DNA of 64,000 bases from Borrelia sp. HM (GCF_019669085.1 NZ_AP024401.1:372001-436000), one strand, 5' to 3'; shown: positions 9,182 to 19,032, numbered from the stretch's first letter. Notes: generated by a model not told the origin, from the sequence alone. Made by a program: numbers and translations.

Positions 9182-11179
9182 ATGAAAAATTTAAATTTAA
9201 ACACAATTGTAATATCTGAAAAAGACATTAGTGAAGATGATATTACAAGGTTTAAATCTTTCTTTAACATAGTTCACATAGTAAAATCTAGAAAAAATGT
9301 ATCTAATGCATTTATAAAACAAAATAACATTAAGTTTGCTATTATCTACAACTATAAAAGACAAATAGATTTTTCAATTAGTCTGGCAAATGATTTAAAA
9401 AATATCAATAACATCCATTCTATTATCATCAATAACAAGCCTATAGACGAATCAATCTATAGAACAAACTATATAGATATACTAAAGACAATAAATGAAT
9501 TAAACGATACACATAAACTAATAAAACAGAAAAAAATTCATAACGATAATAACAATACTAATCTTGATTTTTTTTTAAATCTAGCTGAACTTATCCAAGA
9601 AATAGTAATCATCACAAATACCAACAATGAAATCATCTATATTAACGAAAAAGGCAGCGGAGAACTTGAACTACCAATAAAAATTAAAGGAAAACCAAAT
9701 AAAATAAGTGATATCAAGATCATAGATTTAGAAAAAGAAATTAAAATAGATTTGAATTATAACACAAATGTTATTCCTGAATTTAAAAAAATATTGATAA
9801 CTAACTGTATTTTGAAGACTAAAAATAACAAAAAATTAATCGTAGACTTATTTATTAGTACAATTGCTCAAAATAACATTGATAAATTAATTACAATAAA
9901 AGATATATCATATTCAAAATCTAAAAATAAAATCAAAGATCTCAGACTTATCGATCAACAAATAGATTTGTATAATATTAAGGAACTTGAAAAACTATTA
10001 ATCAACCAAGTTGAATCTTCTTATAAAAAGGTCTATTTACTTGATCTAGACTTGCACATAAATATAGATTGCGAATATAAAAATAATAAAGATAACTTGA
10101 ATACAAAAATACTTAAAGGAATGATCTCTAAAATAATGTCATTCCATTTAGAATATATATTTAGATTAAATAATAATAATTTAATAGTTATTATATCCAC
10201 AAGCGGAGGAGAACAAAGAATAATATCAATTGCAGAAAAAATCAAAAATACTATCTCTACAGAACTTAGAAAGGAAGGTTGCATAATATTCAAATTTAAC
10301 ATTGGAATAATAGAAGTAAACTTAAAAGAAGATATAGAGACAAAAATTGCAAAATTAAAAATAGCAACAAAAATATCTGAAGAATATAAAGATTCTATGC
10401 CTATTTTGTACAAAGATGAATTACCAGAAATAGTACTTATTAAAAATCAAAATAAAATATTTGAATACATAGTAAAAGCAATAAAGAATGACTTTTTTAG
10501 CCTTTACTACCAAAAAATTACCCCTCTTAAAAAGCACTTAAAACCTAAAATTGAGATACTAACAAGACTTTTTGACTATACAGGAACTCCCATTCCAAAC
10601 GGTAATGTTTTTAGTTTAATAGATAAGTATAACTTAACCGTTGAAGTGGATAAATTAGTAGTTACTAAAGCCTTAAGAGAGTATACAAACTTTGTATCAA
10701 AAAATGGTATTCATATTTTTTCAATAAATATTTCACCATACTCACTTAAATCCAAAAATTTTAGAATGTTTTTAAGAGAAACACTTCTTAAAAGTCATAT
10801 TCCACTTCAAAATATATGCTTAGAAATTACAGAAACTGGAATTTTAGAAAATTTTGAACTGATGAATAAATATTTTAAAGAACTTAAAACTTTTGGTATT
10901 AAACTTGCACTTGATGATTTTGGCAGCGGATATACTTCACTCTCATACATTAAAATATTGCCAATAGATATAATTAAAATTGATGGATCCTTTATTCAGG
11001 TAATAAATTCTAGCCAAATAGATCTTGTAATCATAAAATCAATAAAAGAAATTGCTGATACAAAGAAAATAAAAATTATAGCTGAATTTGTCTCAGATGA
11101 AGAAATACTTAAAAAAATAAATGAAATTGGAATAGATTATGGTCAAGGATTTTTATGGCACAAACCAGAGCCAATTTAG
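9182..11179 (+). CDS. pdeA: EAL-domain cyclic-di-GMP phosphodiesterase PdeA
   Basis: 665 residues. Order of parts: a receiver-like region without clear phospho-acceptor (about 1-100), a PAS-like sensor (about 128-240), a degenerate GGDEF-like domain (about 260-410) lacking a GGDEF signature, and a full EAL domain (about 430-665). EAL residues present: EILTR at the ExLxR position, NISPYSL, ICLEITE, LALDDFGSGY at about 575-584, IIKIDGSF and the terminal QGFLWHKPEP. The enzyme hydrolyses c-di-GMP to pGpG. The B. burgdorferi counterpart BB0363 is an established phosphodiesterase affecting motility. It lies 26 bases after lgt with no strong ribosome-binding site. The other c-di-GMP genes of this chromosome segment are pdeB (in this window) and, by synteny, rrp1 just beyond the right edge. 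Confidence 0.94.
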   Translation: MKNLNLNTIVISEKDISEDDITRFKSFFNIVHIVKSRKNVSNAFIKQNNIKFAIIYNYKRQIDFSISLANDLKNINNIHSIIINNKPIDESIYRTNYIDILKTINELNDTHKLIKQKKIHNDNNNTNLDFFLNLAELIQEIVIITNTNNEIIYINEKGSGELELPIKIKGKPNKISDIKIIDLEKEIKIDLNYNTNVIPEFKKILITNCILKTKNNKKLIVDLFISTIAQNNIDKLITIKDISYSKSKNKIKDLRLIDQQIDLYNIKELEKLLINQVESSYKKVYLLDLDLHINIDCEYKNNKDNLNTKILKGMISKIMSFHLEYIFRLNNNNLIVIISTSGGEQRIISIAEKIKNTISTELRKEGCIIFKFNIGIIEVNLKEDIETKIAKLKIATKISEEYKDSMPILYKDELPEIVLIKNQNKIFEYIVKAIKNDFFSLYYQKITPLKKHLKPKIEILTRLFDYTGTPIPNGNVFSLIDKYNLTVEVDKLVVTKALREYTNFVSKNGIHIFSINISPYSLKSKNFRMFLRETLLKSHIPLQNICLEITETGILENFELMNKYFKELKTFGIKLALDDFGSGYTSLSYIKILPIDIIKIDGSFIQVINSSQIDLVIIKSIKEIADTKKIKIIAEFVSDEEILKKINEIGIDYGQGFLWHKPEPI

Positions 11180-11336
11180 AGACAATACTTAAATACTAAT
11201 ACAAATACATCAAATAATTTTATAAAAAAAAGAAAATTGACAAATAAAGCTCATAATACAATGTGTAAATATGGTCGTTATCCCAAAATAATCTTTAGAT
11301 CACAATCAAAAATTGATTGAGTTAATTTGTCGTTTA

Positions 11337-11367
11337 TTGTCAAACTAAATTTTAACAAGAATATAAT
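11337..11367 (+). promoter_or_regulatory. Putative promoter of the aminopeptidase gene
   Basis: A TTGTCA hexamer at 11337-11342 and a perfect TATAAT at 11362-11367 are separated by 19 bases, inside a 220-base gap between pdeA and the aminopeptidase. A second TATAAT-like hexamer lies at 11370-11375. The predicted 5' leader of about 25 bases contains TTGGAGG just before the ATG at 11400. A TTGACA at 11237-11242 lies further upstream but lacks a good -10. The rest of the gap holds no recognisable gene. Confidence 0.5.
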
Positions 11368-11399
11368 GTTATAATAAGTAACTTGGAGGAAAAATTTTA

Positions 11400-12776
11400 A
11401 TGACAAAACAAAATCCTTGGCTATCTTTAAGCGAAAAAGAAAAAGATCAAATTTTTGAATTTGCTCAAAAATATAAAAAATTTTTAAGTACAATTAAAAC
11501 CGAACGAGAAGCTACCAATTACGCTATACAAAGAGCAAAGGAAAAAAACTTTATTAATGCATGTGAAAAACAAGAACTAAAAATTGGAGATAAAATATTT
11601 TATACATGTCGCAATAAAAACGTCGCGCTTGTATTGATTGGAAAAGACCCTATTGAAAATGGAATAAATTTCATTGTTTCACACACAGACTCACCAAGAC
11701 TTGATGCAAAACCATCACCAATTACTGAAGAAAATGAATTAACATTGCTCAAAACAAATTATTATGGAGGTATCAAAAAATATCAATGGTTATCCCTTCC
11801 TCTATCAATACGAGGAGTAATATTTTTGCAAAACAGTGAAAAAGTAGAGATTAACATCGGTGATGATAAAAATGATCCCGTATTTATAATTCCTGATATT
11901 TTGCCACATCTTGACAGAAAAGTACAAAGAGACAAAAAAGCTGATGAAATTATTGAAGGCGAAAATCTAAAAATCATAATTGGCAGTCTACCTATTGAAA
12001 CAAAAGAAAAAGACAAAGTAAAATTAGCTACTCTTAAACTAATAAAAGAAAAATATAAAATAGAAGAAGAAGATTTTATTTCAGCAGAGATAGAAATAGT
12101 ACCAGCAGGAGAAGCAAGAGATATAGGATTTGACAGAGCACTTATTGGAGCCTACGGTCAAGATGACAAGGTTTGTGCCTATACTTCACTAGAGGCCATA
12201 TTAAATTTAGAAGAAACTCCTAACAAGACTGCTGTATGTTTTTTAGTAGACAAAGAAGAGATTGGTTCAACTGGTTCAACTGGACTTAACTCAAGATACC
12301 TTGAATACTTCGTATCAGACATAATATTTAAAATGGATAAAAATAAATACAATAATCTTCTTGTTCAAAAAGTATTATGGAATTCCAAAAGCATATCTGC
12401 TGATGTCTGCGGAGCAATAAACCCTTTATTTAAATCTGTTCATGATGAACAAAATGCACCCAAATTAGGATATGGAATACCCATAATTAAATATACAGGA
12501 CACGGGGGTAAAATCATGGCAAGTGATGCTGATGCAGAACTTGTATCTTATATTAGAAATTTGCTCAATAAAAATAAAATAGCTTGGCAAATAGCTACAC
12601 TTGGAAAAGTGGAAGAAGGTGGTGGAGGCACTGTCGCAAAATTCTTGGCACATTATGGCATTAGAACAATAGACATGGGACCTGGAGTAATCAGCATGCA
12701 CTCGCCATTTGAAATAACCTCTAAATTTGACATATATACTTCTTATATGGCATATAAAGCATTTTTTGAAGGATAA
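11400..12776 (+). CDS. M18-family aspartyl-type aminopeptidase
   Basis: 458 residues, normal for M18 (yeast aminopeptidase I/aspartyl aminopeptidase) enzymes, which are cytosolic dodecameric di-zinc exopeptidases. Metal-ligand motifs visible: HTDSPRLD at about 97-104, the DD pair in GAYGQDDKVCAYTSLEA, DKEEIGSTGSTG at about 284 with the catalytic Glu, and the late KYTGHGG and SMHSPFE motif holding the last histidine ligand. Borreliae depend on imported peptides, so a peptide-recycling role is expected. GGAGG precedes the ATG. It has its own promoter candidate and is followed 6 bases later by the EIIB-like gene. Confidence 0.93.
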   Translation: MTKQNPWLSLSEKEKDQIFEFAQKYKKFLSTIKTEREATNYAIQRAKEKNFINACEKQELKIGDKIFYTCRNKNVALVLIGKDPIENGINFIVSHTDSPRLDAKPSPITEENELTLLKTNYYGGIKKYQWLSLPLSIRGVIFLQNSEKVEINIGDDKNDPVFIIPDILPHLDRKVQRDKKADEIIEGENLKIIIGSLPIETKEKDKVKLATLKLIKEKYKIEEEDFISAEIEIVPAGEARDIGFDRALIGAYGQDDKVCAYTSLEAILNLEETPNKTAVCFLVDKEEIGSTGSTGLNSRYLEYFVSDIIFKMDKNKYNNLLVQKVLWNSKSISADVCGAINPLFKSVHDEQNAPKLGYGIPIIKYTGHGGKIMASDADAELVSYIRNLLNKNKIAWQIATLGKVEEGGGGTVAKFLAHYGIRTIDMGPGVISMHSPFEITSKFDIYTSYMAYKAFFEG

Positions 12777-12782
12777 AGAAAT

Positions 12783-13043
12783 ATGAACCAACAAAAAGAA
12801 ACATCACAACATATTATAGAATGCTTTGGAGGTGTTGGAAATATTAAACAAGTACAAAAAGATATCACTAGAATAAAGATACTAGTTGATAGTAAAGCCT
12901 TAGTCAAAAGAGAAAATTTAACAAACGATCAAAACGTTATAGGCACAATTAAGTCAAATGAATTCATAGAAATTGTGATAAATTTTGAAATAATTGACGA
13001 AGTTTATAATAATATCATGTATATGATAAATCAAAAAACATAA
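12783..13043 (+). CDS. Stand-alone EIIB(glucose)-like protein without active-site cysteine (BB0367-like)
   Basis: 86 residues. The pattern IIECFGGVGNIKQVQKDITRIKILV matches the glucose-family phosphotransferase EIIB domain, where the usual order is LGGxxNI...C-ITRLRV with a phosphorylated cysteine. Here the residue just before ITR is Asp27, not Cys. The remaining GTIKSNEFIEIVI strand matches the family's late beta strands. It is therefore probably not a sugar phosphotransferase and may be a binding or regulatory relic. It lies 6 bases after the aminopeptidase stop, in the same transcription unit, and ends at a bidirectional terminator. The family assignment is by eye. Confidence 0.82.
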   Translation: MNQQKETSQHIIECFGGVGNIKQVQKDITRIKILVDSKALVKRENLTNDQNVIGTIKSNEFIEIVINFEIIDEVYNNIMYMINQKT

Positions 13044-13044
13044 T

Positions 13045-13067
13045 AGAGAACCCTTAATGGGTCCTCT
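13045..13067. terminator. Bidirectional terminator hairpin between convergent operons
   Basis: Arms AGAGAACCC (13045-13053) and GGGTCCTCT (13059-13067) pair with one mismatch around the 5-base loop TTAAT. The right arm overlaps the stop codon of gpsA. On the minus strand the T-run in the region after the hairpin is short, so termination may be weak in that direction. It is the only G+C-rich hairpin between the plus-strand EIIB-like gene and the minus-strand gpsA. Confidence 0.6.
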
Positions 13068-14121
13068 AAAATTTAAAATTTCTTATATAATCAATAATTG
13101 ATTCAGGCATTAACTCTTTATTTAAAATCTTATAAATTATGTTTGCTAAATTAGAATAATTTAAATCACAACCTAAAGATTTAAAAAGCAAAGAAATTTC
13201 TTTAGCTGCCAATATTCCCTCAGGCAAATAACCAATTTTGTGAATATTTCTTATCAAATCATCTATATCTGTAAATCCTGCTAAAATATTTTTACTCACA
13301 ATTTCATTACCAAATCTTCTATTCCTTCCAAAAATACTTCGACAAGTAACATCTAAATCTCCAGAGCCAGCCAAGAATAAAAACGTTTCTTCATTACAAA
13401 CACCAATCTTACATGCAATATTTTTCATGTCATTTAAAGAAACTGCAAATAAAAAAGATTCTGTATTACTACCTATTAAATTTGGATTTTTTATTTTATA
13501 TTCATCTAAAATTCCAAATGCAATTGCAAATATATTTTTCAAAGCCGATGCTATTTGAACACCAAGAACATCATTACTATAAAACATAGAAATGGAAGTA
13601 TTACTAAATAAATCAATAAATTTGCAAGCATTTTCCAAGCTCTTACTAGCAGCCACAAGTCCTGTAATAATTCCAAGTCCAACTTCCTCAGCATGACTTG
13701 GTCCAGCAATATAAGTGATTTTATCTTTGTATTCAGTTAAAATGCTTTCTGCAACTTCCATAATCGTATTTGGTTTTTCTTCAATTGTTATAAAACCTTT
13801 TGTAAGTATTGCTAATGTAGGTTGTTTAGTAATAAACATATCTCTTAATTTATTTAAAATATCTAAAGTATAAAGGGAAGGAGTTGCAATAAAAATATAA
13901 TCAGATAAACTCACAACGTTAAGCAAGTTAGAACTTGCAACCAAGTTATCTGATAATTTAATACCATTTAAATATTTAAAATTTTCATGTTCATTATTAA
14001 TGCTATTTTTAACACTCTCTTCAAAAGACCATAATAAAATATTATTATCTCTAAATTTATCTGCCAAAACCTTAGCAATAGCGGTTCCCCAAGCTCCTGA
14101 CCCAATAATAGATATCTGCAT
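13066..14121 (-). CDS. gpsA: NAD(P)H-dependent glycerol-3-phosphate dehydrogenase GpsA
   Basis: 351 residues. The N-terminal Rossmann motif is GSGAWGTAIAKVLA (about 7-20), followed by TKGF, the family motif AGPSHAEEVGLGIIT (about 141-155), the catalytic lysine region ASALKNIFAIAFGI (about 192-205) and AGSGDLDVTC...GRNRRFG (about 250-270). The enzyme interconverts dihydroxyacetone phosphate and glycerol-3-phosphate, linking glycolysis to phospholipid and lipoprotein-anchor synthesis. It starts with AAGGAG before the ATG, 16 bases after clpA, and ends in the terminator hairpin. The borrelial counterpart is BB0368. Confidence 0.95.
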   Translation of the reverse strand: MQISIIGSGAWGTAIAKVLADKFRDNNILLWSFEESVKNSINNEHENFKYLNGIKLSDNLVASSNLLNVVSLSDYIFIATPSLYTLDILNKLRDMFITKQPTLAILTKGFITIEEKPNTIMEVAESILTEYKDKITYIAGPSHAEEVGLGIITGLVAASKSLENACKFIDLFSNTSISMFYSNDVLGVQIASALKNIFAIAFGILDEYKIKNPNLIGSNTESFLFAVSLNDMKNIACKIGVCNEETFLFLAGSGDLDVTCRSIFGRNRRFGNEIVSKNILAGFTDIDDLIRNIHKIGYLPEGILAAKEISLLFKSLGCDLNYSNLANIIYKILNKELMPESIIDYIRNFKF

Positions 14122-14137
14122 ATTTACTCCTTATTAA

Positions 14138-16433
14138 TTATAATAACTCATATTTGATTGTCTTATCTAATAAATAAACTCTAACCTTATCATTATCTTT
14201 AAATCTTTTTAAAATCAAATCATTAATTAATAAACTTCCAATCTCCTTGACTACAACCTTATGTACACTTTTAATGCCAAGCCCACTTTTATAAGTCTTA
14301 TCCCTTAAATAATGAATAACGCATTCTTCAAAACAAACAAAAATATTCTCAGCCTTTAGTATCTTAACAAAATTATTCATCTCTTCGATAATAGCCTTTT
14401 CAAAATCACTCTCATCTACAGGCCTAAAGAAAAAAATATGATCTACTAAATCCAAAAATCTACTAGAAAAACGTTTTTCTAATAAATTTCGACTACTAAC
14501 TACATCATTTTTAAATCCAATGCTACTTAGTTCTTTATGTTCTATATTAATATCTATTATTATTATACTATCTGATAAACTCACACTTCTACCAAGATTA
14601 TCAAAAAGTTTACCAGTGTTAAATCCTTCAAAAAAAAAAATCTATGACTCTCTTGGGAGATTTGTCAAAATCTGATAGCAAAATAATTGAACTTGGGGCT
14701 TTACTCAAAAATTTAAAAAATTTAGTGGGTTCATCATAAGAATCAGCTCCATATATGGGCCCTATTAATCGATTAATTCCATCAAAATCTCCATACTCAC
14801 TCATTCCCAAAGTAAGCTTGGGAATCTTAAGCTCTTCTGATAAAATAGAAGCAAGTTTACTCTTATTTGCATCAGAGGAACCTATCAAAATGAAAATACC
14901 AAGAGTGTTGTTTTTAAATAAAAATTTGATCCTTAAAAGTTTTATACTCAACATTAAATCGGATAAAAGTTTCTCATCAATGATGATGCTTTCTCTTATT
15001 TTACTCTCAAGACTAATAAGTAAGTCATTATCATAATTATCAAAAGTAAAAATATTAGCTCCAATCATAGAATTCACAAAGTTTCTCACATCATCACTTG
15101 TTATGACTTTTTTGTTACCCTCAAGCTTAAATTTAGCTCCAAGATCATCTAATAAATCAAAAGCTTTATCAGGAAGAAACCTGTCTTTAATACATTTAGA
15201 CATAGAAATTGAAGCTAATAAAGCCTCATCTGTATATTTAACATTGTGATACTTTTCATATTGTTCTTTAGTCCCTTTTAAGATAAGATAAGTATCCTCA
15301 AAGCTTGGTTCTCTAAGTTCTATGCTATTAAATCTTCTTATTAAAGCTTTATCTTTCAAAAAGAACTTCTGATACTCATATTTAGTAGTAGCACCAATAA
15401 ACTTAACTCTACCTAAAGTTAATATAGGCTTTAATAAATTAGAAACATCCATGTTACTAAAGGAAGTAGCTCCAGCTCCAACTATCATATGAATTTCATC
15501 AATAAAAAGAATCACTTTTTTTTTAAAATATAAACAATCTAAAATTTTATTTATTCTATCTTCAAGATCTCCTCTATATTTAGTCCCAGATATAAGTCTT
15601 CCAATATCAAGAGAATAAACTTCATAGCCTATCAATTCTTGGGGCACTTGACCTACTTTTATCACATAAGCAAGTCCTTGAAGCAATATTGTTTTTCCAA
15701 CTCCAGGTTCTCCAAATACAATTAGATTACTTTTATGTTTACGAAGCATGACTTGAATCAACTTAAATAACTCTTTTTCTCGACCAATCAAGGGATTTTT
15801 CTTTAAACTTGGCTCTAAACTATCAGTAATATTAACTAAAAAATATTCAACAGAATTGTTACTACTACCCAATAAATCATCATGTTGCTCTAAATTAAAA
15901 TAATCTTCTTCAAAAATACCCAAACCTTCATCTCCATTTACATCTTTATTAAAAAGATCTCCTGAACCTAATTCATCCCTCTCAAAAGCTCCTAAATTTA
16001 AGTCTGAACCTAAATAATCATAAACTTCGATCATCTTGTCAAAGATAGTTAAATTAAAACCTGACTTTAACAAAGCATCTAAAATTGTATTTTTTCTTTT
16101 TTTAATTAATACCCATAATAAATCTTTCTCTTGTAATCTATAAGGTTTTTTATAATAAAAAATAGTATCTATTATATCTTGATACAAATCATTTATTTTA
16201 AAAAGATAATTTGAAATATCAGAATTTCTTAAAGGAAGCTTATTGAAAAACTCTTCTAAAACTCTGTCAAAAAGATAAAAATCAAGTGTACATAAACTAA
16301 GCAATTCTTTAATTTTTTCATCGCTAATTAAACTACAAAAAATATGCTCTTCAGTAAAGATAAGATGCTTACGTTCCATAAAAAACAGAAATGATTTAAA
16401 AAATAAATTATTTAAAGCTCTTCTGTTATACAT
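14138..16433 (-). pseudogene. clpA: clpA, ClpA/ClpC-type AAA+ chaperone interrupted by a frameshift in a poly-T tract
   Basis: The first 601 residues (14628-16433) end at a stop right after GAT and a run of eleven T. Removing one T restores one continuous frame through EGFNTGKLFDNLGRSVSL, the normal ClpA sensor/substrate region, into the last 148 residues (14138-14584), giving about 764 residues, the expected family size. Visible parts: short N-domain (about 1-140), acidic linker, first AAA+ module with intact Walker A GEPGVGKT (241-248) and Walker B ILFIDE (308-313), and second module with degraded motifs, GSSDANKS at 518-525 and ILLSDFD at 584-590. ClpA unfolds substrates for ClpP. The shift could be a sequencing error, a true pseudogene, or a gene rescued by slippage on the homopolymer. 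It sits between tyrS and gpsA. Confidence 0.88.
14630..14640. repeat. Homopolymer A11 (T11 in the clpA sense strand)
   Basis: Eleven identical bases in the clpA coding region; ten would keep the reading frame. The tract is the exact point where the frame switches. Runs of this length are prone to polymerase slippage in replication and transcription, and to basecalling error. Confidence 0.95.
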
Positions 16434-16443
16434 TAAACACCAA

Positions 16444-17670
16444 CTATAAAATAATTCTCAAAATTTTTTTCTTACCAACTCTAAGTTCAAGCTCACCACT
16501 AGCAAAACTATCTTTACTAAGGAAATAATTTTGATCTATTACTCTCAATTTATCTATATAAACTCCACCAGAATTAATAAGTCGTCTGGCCTCTGACTTA
16601 CTAGATACAATTTTTAAAAAATCCATCAGATCAATTAATAAAACACCACCCCCATCTAAACCAAGCGGTCCCAATTTAAAGGACGGAATATCTGCTCTAT
16701 TTCCTCCATGTCCTTGAAAGGCTGCTTTAGCTGCTGAATTAGCTCTTAAAGCCGCATCTTCTCCATGAACAATCTTTGTTATTTCAAAAGCCAAGGTCTC
16801 TTTTGCTTTATTTAACAATGCTCCCTTGAAGCTTGAAATATGATCAATCTCATCTTCTTCTAAAAAAGTAAACAGATATAAAAATTTTTTAACATCCAAA
16901 TCTGGGACATTTCTAAAATATTGATAAAAGTCATTAACACTGTAAATCTTTGAATCAAGATAAACTGCTCCTTGTTCTGACTTTCCCATCTTCTTGCCAT
17001 CACTTCTTGTAATAAGTGGTAATGTAAGTCCAAAAACCTCTGTTCCTGACTTTCGCCTAATCAAATCAACACCTAGTACAATATTGCCCCATTGATCATC
17101 ACCTCCAATTTGAAGGCTACAATTTTTAGTCTTACTTAATATATAAAAATCATATGATTGCAAAAGTTGATAATTAAATTCAATAAAAGACAGACCATTA
17201 TTATTCAATCTTCTTTTATAAGTCTCAAATCCCAACATACGATTAACAGAAAAATGAACTCCAACCTCTCTTAAAAATTCAATATAATTAATATTATCAA
17301 TCCATTCTGCATTATCAAGAACATATCCTTGACTAAAATCTATTATTCTAAATAATTGTTCCTTGATTGCCTTAACATTTCTGCTTATATCTTCCTTTGC
17401 TAAAATTTTTCGCATTTTATCCTTACCTGAAGGATCACCTATCTTTGTAGTACCACCACCAATTAAAGCAATTGGAATATGACCCTGCCTTTGAAGATGT
17501 GCCATTGCCATAAAAGGAATTAAATGTCCAATATGTAAAGAGGTCGAAGTAGCATCAACACCAATATAAAAGACTATCCTCTCCCTATTCATTAAAGCAT
17601 TTAATGCTCCTAAATTAGTACATTGTTTTAAGAATCCTCTCTTTTTCAAAATCTCTAATGCAAGATTCAT
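16444..17670 (-). CDS. tyrS: Tyrosyl-tRNA synthetase
   Basis: 408 residues, class I synthetase. The HIGH motif appears as LHIGHLIPF at about 45-53 and the KMSKS motif as KKMGKS at about 225-230. QLLQSYDF and GGDDQWGNI are the tyrosine/adenylate-binding motifs. A C-terminal S4-like RNA-binding domain (about 340-408) contains SKSEARRLINSGGVYID. The ATG overlaps the glyS stop codon by 4 bases (ATGA), so it is translationally coupled. It is part of the run gltX-glyS-tyrS-clpA-gpsA. Confidence 0.97.
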   Translation of the reverse strand: MNLALEILKKRGFLKQCTNLGALNALMNRERIVFYIGVDATSTSLHIGHLIPFMAMAHLQRQGHIPIALIGGGTTKIGDPSGKDKMRKILAKEDISRNVKAIKEQLFRIIDFSQGYVLDNAEWIDNINYIEFLREVGVHFSVNRMLGFETYKRRLNNNGLSFIEFNYQLLQSYDFYILSKTKNCSLQIGGDDQWGNIVLGVDLIRRKSGTEVFGLTLPLITRSDGKKMGKSEQGAVYLDSKIYSVNDFYQYFRNVPDLDVKKFLYLFTFLEEDEIDHISSFKGALLNKAKETLAFEITKIVHGEDAALRANSAAKAAFQGHGGNRADIPSFKLGPLGLDGGGVLLIDLMDFLKIVSSKSEARRLINSGGVYIDKLRVIDQNYFLSKDSFASGELELRVGKKKILRIIL

Positions 17671-19004
17671 CTATTTGAAACTCCCTTGTAATTTAGAATT
17701 TCAGTTTTAATATATGAATATAAATCATCAATAGGAATTCTTATCTGAGTCATACTATCCCGCTCTCTTAAAGTAACCGTTTTATTCTCAATAGTATCAT
17801 AATCTATTGTTACACAATAAGGTGTTCCAATCTCATCTTGACGCCTATAACGTTTACCTATCGTACCACCATCATCATAAAACATGTAAAAATCATCACT
17901 AAGTTGCATAAAAATTTTTCTAGCAAGTTCAGGCAATCCATCTTTCTTTACAAGAGGCAGTATTGCAACCTTATAAGGAGAAAGTTTAGGATGTAAACGC
18001 AAAACTATTCTTTTATCTCCTCCATCAAGTTCTTCATGATCATAAGCATCACAAAGGGTCATTAAAACACTCCTTGTAAGTCCAACTGACGTTTCAATAA
18101 CATGAGGAACATATTTCTCACCACTTGTTAATTCATGATATTCAAATAACTTAGGTTTTCCACAAAATTTTGCATGCTGAGATAAATCATAATCACCTCT
18201 ATTATGAATTCCCTCAACTTCTTGAAAACCAAATGGAAACTCATACTCAATATCAACTGCATATTTAGCATAATGAGCAAGTTCATCATCTTTATGTTCT
18301 TTAAACCTAAGATTACTGGATTTTATTCCAAGAGTTTCAATAAAAAAATTCATTCTTTTTTGCTTCCAATAATAATACCAATCATCCATATTATTAGGAT
18401 GCACAAAAAATTGCATTTCCATTTGTTCAAATTCACAAGTCCTAAATATAAAATTCTTTGCTATTATTTCATTTCTAAATGCTTTCCCAACCTGAGCTAT
18501 ACCAAAAGGAACCTTAAGTCTTGTAGAATCTAACACATTACGAAAATTAACAAAAATACCCTGAGCAGTTTCTGGTCTTAAATAAATTTCACTAGAACTA
18601 TCCTCAACCGCTCCAATATTAGTCTTAAACATCAAATTAAAACTTCTTGAAGATGTAAAAGAATCCATAGTATTACAATTAGGACAATTTTGAGACAAAT
18701 CAACACAATCCGTCCTAAATCTATTTTTACAATTTTTACAGTCCACCAATAACTCTAAAAAACTATCAACATGTCCTGATGCTGTCCAAACTTCAGGTCT
18801 CATTAAAATGGAACTATCTAGACCTACCACATTTTCATGCAAATAAATCATATCTCTCCACCATTCTTTCTGGATATTTTTTTTAAGCTCAATACCCAAA
18901 GGTCCGTAATCCCATACGCCTGAGAGACCTCCATAGATTTCTGAGGATTGGAACACAAAACCTTTTCTCTTAGCAAGCGAAATAACATCTTCTATTTTAG
19001 CCAT
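17667..19004 (-). CDS. glyS: Glycyl-tRNA synthetase (class II, alpha2 type)
   Basis: 445 residues from the chosen ATG (MAKIEDVISL). An in-frame TTG 15 bases upstream overlaps the GGAG ribosome-binding site, so the internal ATG, 9 bases after GGAG, is preferred. Class II motifs visible: SGVWDYGPLGIELKKN near the start, LRPETAQGIFVNF (motif 2 region) near 150, FRTCEFEQMEMQFF near 205, and the C-terminal anticodon-binding domain (about 345-445). A CxxC...CxxC zinc-knuckle-like element (KNCKNRF, QNCPNCN) lies near 95-115. This is the single-chain eukaryote/Gram-positive form, not the alpha2beta2 enzyme. It overlaps tyrS by 4 bases. Confidence 0.95.
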   Translation of the reverse strand: MAKIEDVISLAKRKGFVFQSSEIYGGLSGVWDYGPLGIELKKNIQKEWWRDMIYLHENVVGLDSSILMRPEVWTASGHVDSFLELLVDCKNCKNRFRTDCVDLSQNCPNCNTMDSFTSSRSFNLMFKTNIGAVEDSSSEIYLRPETAQGIFVNFRNVLDSTRLKVPFGIAQVGKAFRNEIIAKNFIFRTCEFEQMEMQFFVHPNNMDDWYYYWKQKRMNFFIETLGIKSSNLRFKEHKDDELAHYAKYAVDIEYEFPFGFQEVEGIHNRGDYDLSQHAKFCGKPKLFEYHELTSGEKYVPHVIETSVGLTRSVLMTLCDAYDHEELDGGDKRIVLRLHPKLSPYKVAILPLVKKDGLPELARKIFMQLSDDFYMFYDDGGTIGKRYRRQDEIGTPYCVTIDYDTIENKTVTLRERDSMTQIRIPIDDLYSYIKTEILNYKGVSNR

Positions 19005-19032
19005 ATTAAACATCTCCAAAATTATTTATTGT

